The notes: generated by a model from the sequence alone, not told the origin. DNA of 64,000 bases from Clostridium sp. 1001271st1 H5 (GCF_005845215.1 NZ_SPHO01000012.1:146056-210055); one strand, 5' to 3'. Positions 36,655 to 45,422 are shown, counted from the stretch's first letter. Numbers and translations are program-made.

Positions 36655-38802
36655 ATGGATATTATTAAAAAACTGGCGGAAGAGCTGAGCATCGGACGCC
36701 ATCAGGCGGAAGCAGCCGTCAAACTCATTGATGAGGGAAATACCATTCCGTTTATTGCCAGATACCGGAAGGAGGCCACGGGCTCCTTAAATGACGAGGT
36801 TCTGCGTAATCTGGACGAGCGGTTAAAATACCTGCGCAACCTGGAGGACCGCAAGAGCCAGGTTATTGCTTCCATTGCGGAGCAGGAAAAGCTGACTCCG
36901 GAGCTGGAGCTTAAGATAAGGGAAGCCCAGACCCTGGTGGCGGTGGAGGACCTTTACCGTCCCTATAAGCCAAAGCGCCGGACCAGGGCCATGATTGCCA
37001 AGGAAAAGGGGCTGGAGCCCCTGGCGGACCTTATCAGCATGCAGATGACAGGGGAGCCTGTTGAGAAGGCTGCAGTCGGTTTTGTGTCAGAGGAAAAGGG
37101 CGTGGCCAGTCCGGAGGAGGCCATCCAGGGCGCCAGGGATATACTGGCGGAGCGGATTTCCGACAATGCGGCTTTCCGTACCTATATCAGGAACATAACC
37201 ATGAACAAGGGCGTCATCCAGTCATCTGCCAAGGACGAGAAGGCTCAGTCTGTCTACGAGATGTATTATAATTATGAGGAGCCGGTAAAGAAGGCTGCGG
37301 GGCACCGCATCCTGGCCCTGAACCGCGGGGAGAATGAAAAGATTCTGACCGTGAAGATTCTGGCTCCGGAGGAGCAGATTCTGGGGTATCTGGAAAAACA
37401 GACCATTGTCCGGGACAATCCATATACCGCGCCAATCCTTAAGGAGGCAGCGGCGGACAGCTACAGCCGTCTCATCGGCCCGTCCATTGAACGGGAAATC
37501 AGGAACGATTTGACGGAAAAGGCAGAGGAAGGCGCTATCAAGGTGTTTGGAAAGAACCTGGAACAGCTTCTGATGCAGCCTCCCATTGTGGGACGGGTGG
37601 TGCTGGGGTGGGATCCGGCCTTCCGCACCGGCTGCAAGCTGGCAGTGGTGGACAGCACGGGAAAGGTGCTGGATACAGTGGTCATTTACCCCACTGCGCC
37701 CCAGAACAAGGTGGAGGAATCCAAAAAAATACTGAAGGATTTTATTAAGAAATATAACATTTCCCTCATATCCGTTGGAAACGGCACAGCGTCCAGGGAA
37801 TCAGAGCAGATTATCGTGGATTTGCTGAAGGAAATCAGGGAGCAGGTGCAGTATGTAATTGTAAACGAAGCAGGCGCATCCGTGTATTCCGCCAGCAAGC
37901 TGGCCACCGAGGAGTTCCCGGCCTTTGACGTGGGCCAGAGAAGCGCGGTATCCATTGCCAGACGTCTCCAGGACCCGCTGTCTGAGCTGGTCAAGATTGA
38001 CCCCAAGTCCATCGGCGTGGGCCAGTACCAGCATGACATGAACCAGAAACGTCTGGGAGAGGCGCTGGAAGGCGTGGTGGAGGACTGCGTGAACAAGGTA
38101 GGCGTGGACCTGAACACGGCCTCGGCCTCCCTTCTGGAATATGTGTCCGGCATCAACAAGACCCTGGCCAGGAACATTGTGGCCTACAGGGAAGAAAACG
38201 GCGCCTTTAAGAGCAGGAAGCAGCTGTTAAAGGTGGCAAAGCTGGGTCCCAAGGCATTTGAGCAGTGTGCGGGCTTTATGCGCATAACAGGGGGGGAGAA
38301 TCCCCTGGACGGCACAAGCGTCCATCCGGAGAGCTATGAAGCAGCCGGGAAGCTTCTGGAAAAGCTGGGGTATAAGCCTGAGGAGCTGTCCCGGGGAGGA
38401 CTGCTGGGAATCAGCAGGAAGATAAAGGACTACAGGCGGACGGCAGAGGCCCTGGGCATAGGGGAGATTACCCTGCGGGATATTGCGGGAGAGCTGGAAA
38501 AGCCTGCCAGGGACCCCAGGGATGAGATGCCAAGGCCCATTCTCAGAAGCGATATCCTGGAAATGAAGGATTTGGAGCCGGGAATGGTGTTAAAGGGAAC
38601 TGTGCGCAATGTCATTGATTTTGGCGCGTTTGTGGATATCGGCGTCCACCAGGACGGTCTGGTACATATTTCCCAGATGACGGACAAGTACATCAAGCAT
38701 CCGCTGGAGGCGGTCAGCGTGGGGGATATTGTGGATGTGAAGATTTTGAGCGTGGATTTGGCCAAGAAGAGGATTTCACTGACCATGAAGGGCGTAAAGT
38801 AA
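36655..38802 (+). CDS. tex: Tex family RNA-binding transcription accessory protein
   Basis: The 715-residue protein matches Tex, related to eukaryotic Spt6. It has an N-terminal helical region (IARYRKEATGSLNDEVLR), a YqgF/RNase-H-like domain at about 315-440 (VVLGWDPAFRTGCKLAVVD), helix-hairpin-helix repeats (ASASLLEYVSGINKTLARNI) and a C-terminal S1 RNA-binding domain (GTVRNVIDFGAFVDIGVHQD, about 645-715). Tex influences transcription and toxin expression in some bacteria. It heads an operon with the t6A genes tsaE and tsaB, 18 nt downstream. Confidence 0.95.
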   Translation: MDIIKKLAEELSIGRHQAEAAVKLIDEGNTIPFIARYRKEATGSLNDEVLRNLDERLKYLRNLEDRKSQVIASIAEQEKLTPELELKIREAQTLVAVEDLYRPYKPKRRTRAMIAKEKGLEPLADLISMQMTGEPVEKAAVGFVSEEKGVASPEEAIQGARDILAERISDNAAFRTYIRNITMNKGVIQSSAKDEKAQSVYEMYYNYEEPVKKAAGHRILALNRGENEKILTVKILAPEEQILGYLEKQTIVRDNPYTAPILKEAAADSYSRLIGPSIEREIRNDLTEKAEEGAIKVFGKNLEQLLMQPPIVGRVVLGWDPAFRTGCKLAVVDSTGKVLDTVVIYPTAPQNKVEESKKILKDFIKKYNISLISVGNGTASRESEQIIVDLLKEIREQVQYVIVNEAGASVYSASKLATEEFPAFDVGQRSAVSIARRLQDPLSELVKIDPKSIGVGQYQHDMNQKRLGEALEGVVEDCVNKVGVDLNTASASLLEYVSGINKTLARNIVAYREENGAFKSRKQLLKVAKLGPKAFEQCAGFMRITGGENPLDGTSVHPESYEAAGKLLEKLGYKPEELSRGGLLGISRKIKDYRRTAEALGIGEITLRDIAGELEKPARDPRDEMPRPILRSDILEMKDLEPGMVLKGTVRNVIDFGAFVDIGVHQDGLVHISQMTDKYIKHPLEAVSVGDIVDVKILSVDLAKKRISLTMKGVK

Positions 38803-38820
38803 GGATGAAAGAGGTAGGAA

Positions 38821-39249
38821 ATGGTAATCGAGACGCGGAAACCGGAAGAAACATATGAGCTGGGGAAAAAGATGGGCAGGGAGGCAAAGCCGGGCCAGAT
38901 AATCTGTCTGAGCGGTGATTTGGGCGTGGGAAAGACTGTGTTTACCCAGGGATTTGCAGCAGGCCTGGGCATAGAGGGACCGGTGAACAGTCCCACCTTT
39001 ACCATTCTGCAGCAGTATGAGGATGGCCGTCTTCCGCTGTACCATTTTGACGTGTACCGCATCGGCGACGTAAGCGAGATGGATGAAATCGGTTATGAGG
39101 ACTGTTTCTTCGGGGGCGGCGTGTGCCTGATTGAGTGGCCCGGCCTGATTGAGGAGATACTGCCTGAGAAGGCGGTCTGGGTGACCATTGAAAAGGATTT
39201 GGAAAAGGGATTTGATTACAGGCGCATTCATGTGGAGGATAGAGGATGA
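38821..39249 (+). CDS. tsaE: t6A synthesis ATPase TsaE
   Basis: The 142-residue P-loop protein has Walker A in GDLGVGKTVFTQG and the family motif NSPTFTILQQY followed by YHFDVYRI. TsaE works with TsaB and TsaD to make N6-threonylcarbamoyladenosine at position 37 of ANN-decoding tRNAs. It overlaps tsaB by 4 nt (ATGA), showing coupled translation. AGAGGTAGG precedes its ATG. Confidence 0.95.
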   Translation: MVIETRKPEETYELGKKMGREAKPGQIICLSGDLGVGKTVFTQGFAAGLGIEGPVNSPTFTILQQYEDGRLPLYHFDVYRIGDVSEMDEIGYEDCFFGGGVCLIEWPGLIEEILPEKAVWVTIEKDLEKGFDYRRIHVEDRG

Positions 39250-39998
39250 GAGTACTGGGAATAGAGAGCTCGTCCCTGGTGGCCAGCGTGGCCCTGGTGA
39301 CAGATGACATATTGACAGCAGAGTATACCGTGGATTTTAAAAAGACCCATTCACAAACCCTGCTTCCTATGCTGGATGAGATTGTGAAGCTTCTGGAGCT
39401 GGACATGGATACCATTGATGCCATAGCAGTGGCCGGGGGACCGGGTTCCTTTACCGGGCTGCGCATAGGAGCCGCCACGGCCAAGGGCCTGGGACTGGCT
39501 CTAAAAAAGCCTCTGATTCATGTTCCCACTGTGGATGCCATGGCATATAATATGTGGGGGGCAGAGGGGCTTATCTGCCCTGTTATGGATGCAAAGCGCA
39601 GCCAGGTCTATACGGGACTCTACCATACCCGGGACGGCCTGGAGGTGGTGATGGAGCAGCAGCCCATGGATATGCGGGAGCTGGCATGTCTTCTCAATGA
39701 AAAAGGGGAGCGGGTAATCTTCCTGGGGGACGGCGTGCCTGTATATAAGGATATCATCATGGAAACCATGACATCGGCCTATGTATTTGCACCGGCCCAG
39801 ATGAACCGGCAGAGGGCAGCTTCTGTGGCTGCCCTGGGAATGACTGCGCTTTTGGACGGGGGCAGGTATCACGGCGCCCGGGTTGTGACAGCGGCAGAGT
39901 TCACCCCGGATTATCTGAGAAAACCCCAGGCTGAGCGCCAGAGAGAGGCGGAGCAGTCTGCCGGAGGAGCTGCGGCAAAGCTTCCGGGAGATTATTGA
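39246..39998 (+). CDS. tsaB: t6A synthesis protein TsaB
   Basis: The 250-residue ASKHA-fold protein is the scaffold partner of TsaD. It shows MRVLGIESSSLVASVALV at the start and AVAGGPGSFTGLRIGAATAKGL, typical for TsaB (YeaZ). TsaD itself lies at 50742-51776. The start overlaps the tsaE stop. The C-terminal 20 residues (AEQSAGGAAAKLPGDY) are low in complexity. Confidence 0.95.
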   Translation: MRVLGIESSSLVASVALVTDDILTAEYTVDFKKTHSQTLLPMLDEIVKLLELDMDTIDAIAVAGGPGSFTGLRIGAATAKGLGLALKKPLIHVPTVDAMAYNMWGAEGLICPVMDAKRSQVYTGLYHTRDGLEVVMEQQPMDMRELACLLNEKGERVIFLGDGVPVYKDIIMETMTSAYVFAPAQMNRQRAASVAALGMTALLDGGRYHGARVVTAAEFTPDYLRKPQAERQREAEQSAGGAAAKLPGDY

Positions 39999-40093
39999 TA
40001 GCAGCCCTTTGGGCGGCGGGAGAGCAGGGCGCCTGAACGGCTGCATCTGACGGGCCGTCTGAACGGCGGCTGTGACGGAAAGGAGCAGGGAAC

Positions 40094-40543
40094 ATGGAGC
40101 TGATTCGCGGAGTGCGCCCCATGACGGGCCAGGACATAGAGCAGGTGGCGGATTTGGAGCAGGTTTGTTTTTCCGAGAGCTGGTCGGAGAATCTGATTCG
40201 CATGGGCTTAGACAGCAGGCTGGACACGTATTTTGTCTATGTGGACCACGGATACATCCTGGGCTATGCGGTTCTGCGGATTCTGGCGGATGAGGGGGAG
40301 ATACAGCGGATTGGAGTATACCCCGATTACAGGCGCCAGGGTATCGCACGGAAACTCATGGATACCATGGTGACTTTTGCCAGGGCCAGAGGGGTCCGGG
40401 CCATTGCCCTGGAGGTCCGGGAGAGCAACCTGGGAGCCAGAAACCTGTATGATTCCTATGGTTTCCGGCCGGAGGCTGTCAGGAAGGGGTATTACCACAA
40501 CCCGGCCGAGGATGCCATCATCATGTGGAACCGGACAATATGA
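40094..40543 (+). CDS. rimI: Ribosomal protein S18 alanine N-acetyltransferase
   Basis: The 149-residue GNAT acetyltransferase carries the acetyl-CoA loop RIGVYPDYRRQGIARKLM and the NLGARNLYDSYGF segment typical of RimI. The tsaE-tsaB-rimI order is conserved in Firmicutes, which supports the name over a generic GNAT. A 95-nt GC-rich spacer separates it from tsaB, and AAAGGAG lies before the ATG. A terminator follows. Confidence 0.9.
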   Translation: MELIRGVRPMTGQDIEQVADLEQVCFSESWSENLIRMGLDSRLDTYFVYVDHGYILGYAVLRILADEGEIQRIGVYPDYRRQGIARKLMDTMVTFARARGVRAIALEVRESNLGARNLYDSYGFRPEAVRKGYYHNPAEDAIIMWNRTI

Positions 40544-40584
40544 AAGAATTACCACTTAAAATGTGAATATTTTATGTATATAAT

Positions 40585-40618
40585 GGAGAGGAACCAGACA
40601 TTCCTCTCCTTTTTTCTT
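40585..40618 (+). terminator. Terminator of the tex-tsaE-tsaB-rimI operon
   Basis: GGAGAGGAA and TTCCTCTCC form a perfect 9-bp stem with a 7-nt loop, followed by TTTTTTCTTT. Confidence 0.9.
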
Positions 40619-40678
40619 TAAGGGGAAGAGAAGGGAATGAATGAAAGGGTACGATGACAGAGAAAGGCGAGGGTTCAT

Positions 40679-40921
40679 ATGAAAAGGTACAATAAAAATG
40701 GACAGCTGGAGACAATAATATGCAATTGCTGCGGAAAGAAACTGGTGGTGCAGCAGGGCATCATCCGGGAAGGATGCATCAGCATTGACCATGCATGGGA
40801 TTATTTTTCTGAGAAGGACGGACAGGTTCATCATTTTGATTTGTGTGAAGAATGCTATGATGAACTGGTTTCCGGCTTCAAGATACCTGTGGACAGGGAA
40901 GAACAGATTGAATTTCTGTAG
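40679..40921 (+). CDS. Small protein with two Cys pairs, probable zinc-binding, unknown function
   Basis: The 80-residue protein contains CNCCGKK near residue 16 and CEECYDEL near residue 58, two CxxC pairs spaced like a treble-clef or zinc-ribbon site, with a His-rich segment (QVHHFDLC) between. No other domain is visible. GGCGAGGG precedes the ATG. It is transcribed alone between two terminators, which argues for a real gene. I do not recognise the family and assign no function. Confidence 0.7.
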   Translation: MKRYNKNGQLETIICNCCGKKLVVQQGIIREGCISIDHAWDYFSEKDGQVHHFDLCEECYDELVSGFKIPVDREEQIEFL

Positions 40922-40929
40922 GATGGGAT

Positions 40930-40960
40930 AAGGAGAACTGCCAAAGCGGTTCTCCTTACT
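40930..40960. terminator. Hairpin between convergent genes
   Basis: AAGGAGAAC and GTTCTCCTT form a 9-bp stem between the small Cys-pair gene and the end of the convergent phosphofructokinase gene. T-tracts are short. Confidence 0.6.
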
Positions 40961-40970
40961 GTATGTGTGC

Positions 40971-42203
40971 TCACGCCAGGGATATGGTAAAGTATTCAGG
41001 AAAGCGGTTTTGGTACAGCACCGGGACCTCCCCCTCGATAAGAGGCGTCAGATAATCCGTCAACTCCTGTGTAATGTCGTTGCCTTCCCTGTTAATCCAC
41101 TGACGGGGAACTGTTTTTTCCCGGTTGGCAACCAGGGATACGTCCGCTGCAGTGAACTGAATCCTGTATCGGCCCTTTGACGGCAGGCGAAGGAGGGTTG
41201 CCATTTTTCCGGTCTGCCCCTGGACCGCGCACTGGACCGCCTTTGTTCCCAGAAGACGGGATTCGTTTAAATCCGTGCGGCTGGCCAGATGAGCGGCGCA
41301 GCGCTGCATAAGGTTGAGCTCCAGGGAGCGGGTTTTGCAGCCCAGTTCATTCCGGACAATCTGGGCCAGTACGCCCCCGGTTCCGGCAATATCCCTGTGA
41401 CCGAACAAATCGGGGCGGTTGCCGGGAGTCTGTTCAGACAGATAGGCTCCGTTTTCATCCCGGATACCCTCGCTGACAGCAATCAGAAGATTTCTGTTTT
41501 CGGCCTGACGGCTTCGTATATCCTCCAGAAACCGGCTGACGCAAAAGGGAACCTCGCAGAGGTAAATAAAGTCAGGCCCGCGGTTGCCGTTTACCCTGGA
41601 AAGGGAGGCGGCGGCAGTGAGCCATCCGGCGTTCCGTCCCATGATTTCCACAATGGTGACTCCGAAGGAATCATAGACAGCCACATCCCGCTCCAGCTCC
41701 GCAAAGGTGGTGGCAATGTACTTGGCTGCAGAGGCAAAACCAGGACAGTGGTCTATCTCCATCAGGTCATTGTCAATGGTTTTCGGGGCGCCGATGATGT
41801 TTATATCCTCAATCTCCCGGGAACGGCAGTATCTGGCCAGCTTATCCACTGTGTCCATGGAGTCGTTCCCGCCTATGTATATGAAGTAGGATATTTCATA
41901 TTTTCTGAAAATATCAACCAGATGCCGGTACTGGGCATCGTCCTCTTCCGGCTCGGCCAGCTTAAAGCGGCAGGAGCCCAGGGCGGCGGCAGGGGTCTGG
42001 GCCAGTTTATCCAGGTCCATTGTGTTATTGATATAATCCAGCAAATCTATGACTTTTTCCTGTAAAATGCCTTCAATTCCGTTAAGACCTCCGTATATCC
42101 GGTCAATGCCCCCTTGAATCATGGCTTCTGTGATGACTCCGGACAGGGTGGCGTTGATGGCGGATGTGGGGCCGCCGGACTGGGCCACAAGCAGATTGCG
42201 CAT
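40971..42203 (-). CDS. pfp: Phosphofructokinase of the pyrophosphate-dependent type
   Basis: The 410-residue protein belongs to the PfkA superfamily. The donor-site motif is GGNDSMDT (ATP enzymes usually have GGDGS) and the catalytic segment is PKTIDNDL with Lys before TIDND. This Asp and Lys combination marks pyrophosphate-dependent enzymes, as does the length above 400. It would phosphorylate fructose 6-phosphate reversibly, and such enzymes can also act on sedoheptulose 7-phosphate. GGAGGG lies before the ATG. It is the third gene of a leftward unit with an RpiB-like and a TIM-like isomerase, 17 nt from the latter. Confidence 0.88.
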   Translation of the reverse strand: MRNLLVAQSGGPTSAINATLSGVITEAMIQGGIDRIYGGLNGIEGILQEKVIDLLDYINNTMDLDKLAQTPAAALGSCRFKLAEPEEDDAQYRHLVDIFRKYEISYFIYIGGNDSMDTVDKLARYCRSREIEDINIIGAPKTIDNDLMEIDHCPGFASAAKYIATTFAELERDVAVYDSFGVTIVEIMGRNAGWLTAAASLSRVNGNRGPDFIYLCEVPFCVSRFLEDIRSRQAENRNLLIAVSEGIRDENGAYLSEQTPGNRPDLFGHRDIAGTGGVLAQIVRNELGCKTRSLELNLMQRCAAHLASRTDLNESRLLGTKAVQCAVQGQTGKMATLLRLPSKGRYRIQFTAADVSLVANREKTVPRQWINREGNDITQELTDYLTPLIEGEVPVLYQNRFPEYFTISLA

Positions 42204-42220
42204 CGATTATTTCCCTCCTG

Positions 42221-43012
42221 CTATTTATTCATGTATAATGGCAGAACCTGGCGTATGATACGGTTGAATTGTCCGGCGTCCCAGGCACTGCGTCCTATAA
42301 AGAGACCGTCCACATCAGGAAGCTGAATCAGCTCCCGGGCATTTTGGGGATTCACACTGCCGCCGTAAAGAATGGGGATGCGGTTTCCGGGTTCCTCTCC
42401 GAAGCGCTCGCACAGAATCCGGCGGATGCCTGCATGGCGCGCAGCCACATACCCGCTGTCCGCAGGGATGCCGTTCACGCCGATGGCCCACACGGGTTCA
42501 TAGGCAATCCAGAGATTCTCCGCCTGCCGGCTGGTGATGGAATGAAGTCCCACCTTTAACTGGGTGCCCAGGGTCTCGCTGCTCAGGCCGTATTCACGCT
42601 GGGTCAGGGTTTCGCCTATGCATAGAAGGGGGGTGAAGCCGGAGGCAGCGGCCTTTGCCACCTTTTTCTCCTGGTCAAAATCATCCTCCCTGAAAATATG
42701 GCGGCGTTCCGAGTGGCCGATTTCCGCAACGCTCACCCCCACCTCCTTAAGCATAACAGGTGAGATTTCACCGGTGAACTGCCCCTCGTCCTCCCAGCAC
42801 ATGTTCTGGGCGCCCAGCCGGATATGGGATTGGGATGCAATCCGGCCAGCGGTTTCCAGGGCGGTATAGGAGGGAATGACAAACAGGGTCAGGGGACTGT
42901 CTGCCAGGTCCTCTGTCAGTTCATGGAGCTGCGTCAGAAATGAAGCTGTGTCCGCAATGGTTTTGTACATCTTTGTGTTTGTGCCAAGATATAACCGATT
43001 CAGTTTTTTCAT
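42221..43012 (-). CDS. Triosephosphate isomerase family protein, possibly an erythrulose-phosphate isomerase
   Basis: The 263-residue TIM-barrel protein keeps the catalytic Lys (TNTKMYK), His (AEIGHSERR) and Glu (AYEPVWAIG) of triosephosphate isomerase and the phosphate-binding LYGGSVNPQNA loop. It is not in a gap-pgk-gpm glycolysis cluster. It lies between an RpiB-like isomerase and a phosphofructokinase, beside four-carbon acid genes. In erythritol and apiose pathways, TIM-like enzymes (EryH, LerI) isomerise L-erythrulose 1-phosphate. Either activity fits the residues. The ATG at 43012 has GGAGG 7 nt upstream. Confidence 0.85.
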   Translation of the reverse strand: MKKLNRLYLGTNTKMYKTIADTASFLTQLHELTEDLADSPLTLFVIPSYTALETAGRIASQSHIRLGAQNMCWEDEGQFTGEISPVMLKEVGVSVAEIGHSERRHIFREDDFDQEKKVAKAAASGFTPLLCIGETLTQREYGLSSETLGTQLKVGLHSITSRQAENLWIAYEPVWAIGVNGIPADSGYVAARHAGIRRILCERFGEEPGNRIPILYGGSVNPQNARELIQLPDVDGLFIGRSAWDAGQFNRIIRQVLPLYMNK

Positions 43013-43025
43013 CAAGCCGCCTCCG

Positions 43026-43484
43026 CTATTTGAGATTTACGCCTTCGATTTCCTTGATGGCCTCCACCTTGGATGTGGACGCGCAGTCTACGAATTCAAG
43101 CTCCAGCCATTTCTCCAGTATCCGTTTTGCCAGTTCGGTTCCAATCACCCGCTCGCCCATACAGATTACATTGCCGTCATTGCTCAGCTTCAGGCGCTCC
43201 GCAGAGAAGATGTCATGGCAGACGCCGGCGCGGATTCCCTTGAACTTGTTGGCGGTCATGGCCATGCCCAGGCCTGTGCCGCAAATCAGTACGCCGTGCT
43301 TCTCATAGTTGCTGTCCATGATTTTCCGGCACACCTTTTCCGCCACATAGGGGTAGTAGGTAGTATCTTCGGTGCTGTCGCACCCCATATTTTCCACGGT
43401 ATATCCTTTTTTCTCCATGAATGCTGTGAGTTCGTTTTTTAAATGTACAGCAGCATTGTCGCACCCGATTACAATTGTTCTCAT
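43026..43484 (-). CDS. RpiB/LacAB-family sugar-phosphate isomerase, variant active site
   Basis: The 152-residue protein keeps the catalytic Cys loop ICGTGLGM and the GIRAGVCHD segment of RpiB. The N-terminal active-site motif, usually GSDHAG, is GCDNAA here, and the HNDANV segment is SNDGNV, so two His are lost. Such variants are expected to act on substrates other than ribose 5-phosphate; in erythritol and apiose pathways RpiB-like EryI/DerI isomerise D-erythrulose 4-phosphate. The ATG at 43484 has GGAGG 7 nt upstream. It is the first gene of the leftward unit and lies behind a promoter that contains a palindromic operator. Confidence 0.85.
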   Translation of the reverse strand: MRTIVIGCDNAAVHLKNELTAFMEKKGYTVENMGCDSTEDTTYYPYVAEKVCRKIMDSNYEKHGVLICGTGLGMAMTANKFKGIRAGVCHDIFSAERLKLSNDGNVICMGERVIGTELAKRILEKWLELEFVDCASTSKVEAIKEIEGVNLK

Positions 43485-43514
43485 ATTTTGACCTCCATCA
43501 CCTTTGAAAATGTT

Positions 43515-43529
43515 AAATAGTGTTACTAT
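43515..43529. repeat. Shared 15-bp operator-like motif, copy 1
   Basis: AAATAGTGTTACTAT. The second copy at 45501-45515 differs in one base, and the two flank the pair of DeoR genes. Confidence 0.65.
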
Positions 43530-43535
43530 GAGCAT

Positions 43536-43564
43536 ATATTAACATTTTAAAATGTAAAAATCAA
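43536..43564 (-). promoter_or_regulatory. Promoter of the rpiB-like unit with palindromic operator in the spacer
   Basis: On the minus strand: TTGATT (43564-43559), 17-bp spacer, TAATAT (43541-43536). The spacer holds ACATTTTAAAATGT, a perfect 14-bp palindrome (43542-43555). A repressor there would block RNA polymerase directly. Confidence 0.7.
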
Positions 43565-43649
43565 GACATATTATCAAAAAATGTGAGATAAAACGTAAAA
43601 ATAACATTTTTAAAACATTATATAACATTTTGGCCAAGCCAGGAACATC

Positions 43650-43678
43650 TGGACATTTTCTGAAAATACAATTATAAT
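43650..43678 (+). promoter_or_regulatory. Promoter of the first DeoR gene
   Basis: TGGACA (43650-43655), 17 bp, TATAAT (43673-43678), divergent from the rpiB-like promoter about 85 bp away. Confidence 0.65.
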
Positions 43679-43753
43679 ATTTTACAGTCAGATTCGTAAC
43701 GCTGTGCACCCATGGGCCGCAGCAGGATTGCGACAGGAGGGGAAACAGAAGTT

Positions 43754-44515
43754 ATGGGAAAAAGGGATCTCAGGATTTACGCGCTTTTGGATACGCTGAA
43801 GGAATCGCCTGTATTATCCATTAAGGAGCTGGCGGACCGGTTTCAGGTTTCAGAGATGACCATCCGCCGTGATATTGATTATTTAAAAGAAAACCGCCTG
43901 TTGTACGAACAGCAGGCTTCAGAACCCGCTGCCCGGGAACACGATGAATATCTGTACTCTTCGGAGCAAATCCGCAATTTTGATAAAAAGGACAGAATCG
44001 CCCGGTTTGCAGCGGGCATGGTAGAGGAGGGAGATATCCTGATTCTGGATTCAGGAACAACCACCGGCGTATTGTCCAAATATATACCGGAACAGATGCA
44101 GCTTACGGTTCTCTGCTATAATTATCATATTCTGTCCCAGCTGCAGGGGAATGAGAAGCTGTCGCTGATATTTGCGGGCGGGTATTTCCACAGAAACGAC
44201 CTGATGTTTGAGAGCGTCGAGGGAATCGGACTTATCAGAAGGACAAGGGCCAGTAAGATGTTTGTGTCGGCCTCCGGGGTCCATGAAAAGCTGGGCATGA
44301 CCTGCGCCCACAATTATGAGGTGGTGACAAAAAAGGCTGCCCTTGAATCGTCCCTGCAGAAAATACTGGTGGCGGACAGCAGTAAGTTCGGCCAGGTCAG
44401 GCCGGGCTATTTTGCTGAGCTGGAAGAGATAGATGAAATTATTACAGATGACGGACTGAGCCAGGAATGGCGGGAGCTTATCGCCGGGAAAGACATCCTC
44501 CTTCATCTGGTGTAG
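43754..44515 (+). CDS. DeoR/GlpR-family regulator (first of a tandem pair)
   Basis: The 253-residue protein has an N-terminal DeoR helix-turn-helix (SIKELADRFQVSEMTIRRDIDYL, about 22-44) and a C-terminal sugar-phosphate sensor domain with ILDSGTTTGVLSKYI and VADSSKFGQ. The family typically represses catabolic genes and responds to phosphorylated sugars. It lies between two divergent catabolic units with a shared operator. AGGAGG is 13 nt before the ATG, a long spacing, so an upstream non-ATG start is possible. A second DeoR gene follows 42 nt downstream. Confidence 0.9.
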   Translation: MGKRDLRIYALLDTLKESPVLSIKELADRFQVSEMTIRRDIDYLKENRLLYEQQASEPAAREHDEYLYSSEQIRNFDKKDRIARFAAGMVEEGDILILDSGTTTGVLSKYIPEQMQLTVLCYNYHILSQLQGNEKLSLIFAGGYFHRNDLMFESVEGIGLIRRTRASKMFVSASGVHEKLGMTCAHNYEVVTKKAALESSLQKILVADSSKFGQVRPGYFAELEEIDEIITDDGLSQEWRELIAGKDILLHLV

Positions 44516-44557
44516 GACGGCGCTTTACAGGCGTGAATGAAAAGAGAGAGGTAAGTC

Positions 44558-45322
44558 ATGTCGAATAAGAGAATGGAATACATTGCCGCCCGCCTGGACA
44601 GCACAGGCAGCGTGAAGGTAGCGGAGCTGAGCCGGGAACTGAACTGCTCGGAGGTGACCATTCGCAGCGATATACAGAAGCTGGAGGAAAAGGGCCTTGC
44701 AAAACGGATTCACGGGGGCGCGGTAAAGGTGGGCGGACAGCTCATGGTGCCCTTTGATGCCGGGAATGTGTTTAAGAACAGCGACAGGAAACGCAGGATT
44801 GCCCTGAAGGCATATGAATACATTGAGGACCAGGATACAATCATTCTGGATGATTCCTCTATCTGCTATTACCTGGCCCAGCAAATCAGGGATGATTCCT
44901 CCAAACATCTTCTGGTTATTACCAACTCCCTGGCCAGCGCCGGTGTATTGTCCCATCTGGGCCATGTGGAGCTGTTCCTTCTGGGGGGACAGGTGGGAGG
45001 TAAGCTGGCCTCCACCATAGGCGATGTGGCAGTCAATACCTTAAAGGGGTTCCGGGCCAATAAGGCATTTATCAGCGCCCATGGAATCAATTTTTCCGTG
45101 GGGCTGACCTCCATCGGTTCGCCTCAGATGCAGGTGAAGAAGGCGGTGCTGGCTGCTTCGGACCAGGCGTATGTGCTGGCTGACAGCAGTAAGTTCGGCG
45201 GGGGATATGTGATGGTGGTGTGCTCCCTGGACGAGATAAGCGGTATTATTACAGATGACGGGATTAAAAAGGAGTATCTGGAGGAAGCGGAAAAACAGCA
45301 TGTCTATATAGATGTGGTTTAG
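44558..45322 (+). CDS. DeoR/GlpR-family regulator (second of a tandem pair)
   Basis: The 254-residue protein has the same architecture: helix-turn-helix ELSRELNCSEVTIRSDIQKL (about 24-43), the family HGGAV hinge motif, and an effector domain with ILDDSSICYYLAQQI and LADSSKFGG. Sequence identity to the upstream regulator looks low to moderate, so this is an old duplication or independent recruitment, and each may sense a different sugar phosphate. GAGAGAGG precedes the ATG. A terminator follows. Confidence 0.9.
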   Translation: MSNKRMEYIAARLDSTGSVKVAELSRELNCSEVTIRSDIQKLEEKGLAKRIHGGAVKVGGQLMVPFDAGNVFKNSDRKRRIALKAYEYIEDQDTIILDDSSICYYLAQQIRDDSSKHLLVITNSLASAGVLSHLGHVELFLLGGQVGGKLASTIGDVAVNTLKGFRANKAFISAHGINFSVGLTSIGSPQMQVKKAVLAASDQAYVLADSSKFGGGYVMVVCSLDEISGIITDDGIKKEYLEEAEKQHVYIDVV

Positions 45323-45385
45323 GCTGTGTCTGAAAATCCGGAGGTAAAAGTAAATACATGGAATGTATACGGGATGGTATGGGTG

Positions 45386-45422
45386 ACCGCTTCACGGTTT
45401 TGTGGCTGTGAAGCGGTTTTTG
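45386..45422 (+). terminator. Terminator after the DeoR pair
   Basis: ACCGCTTCAC and GTGAAGCGGT form a perfect 10-bp stem followed by TTTTTG. Confidence 0.88.
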
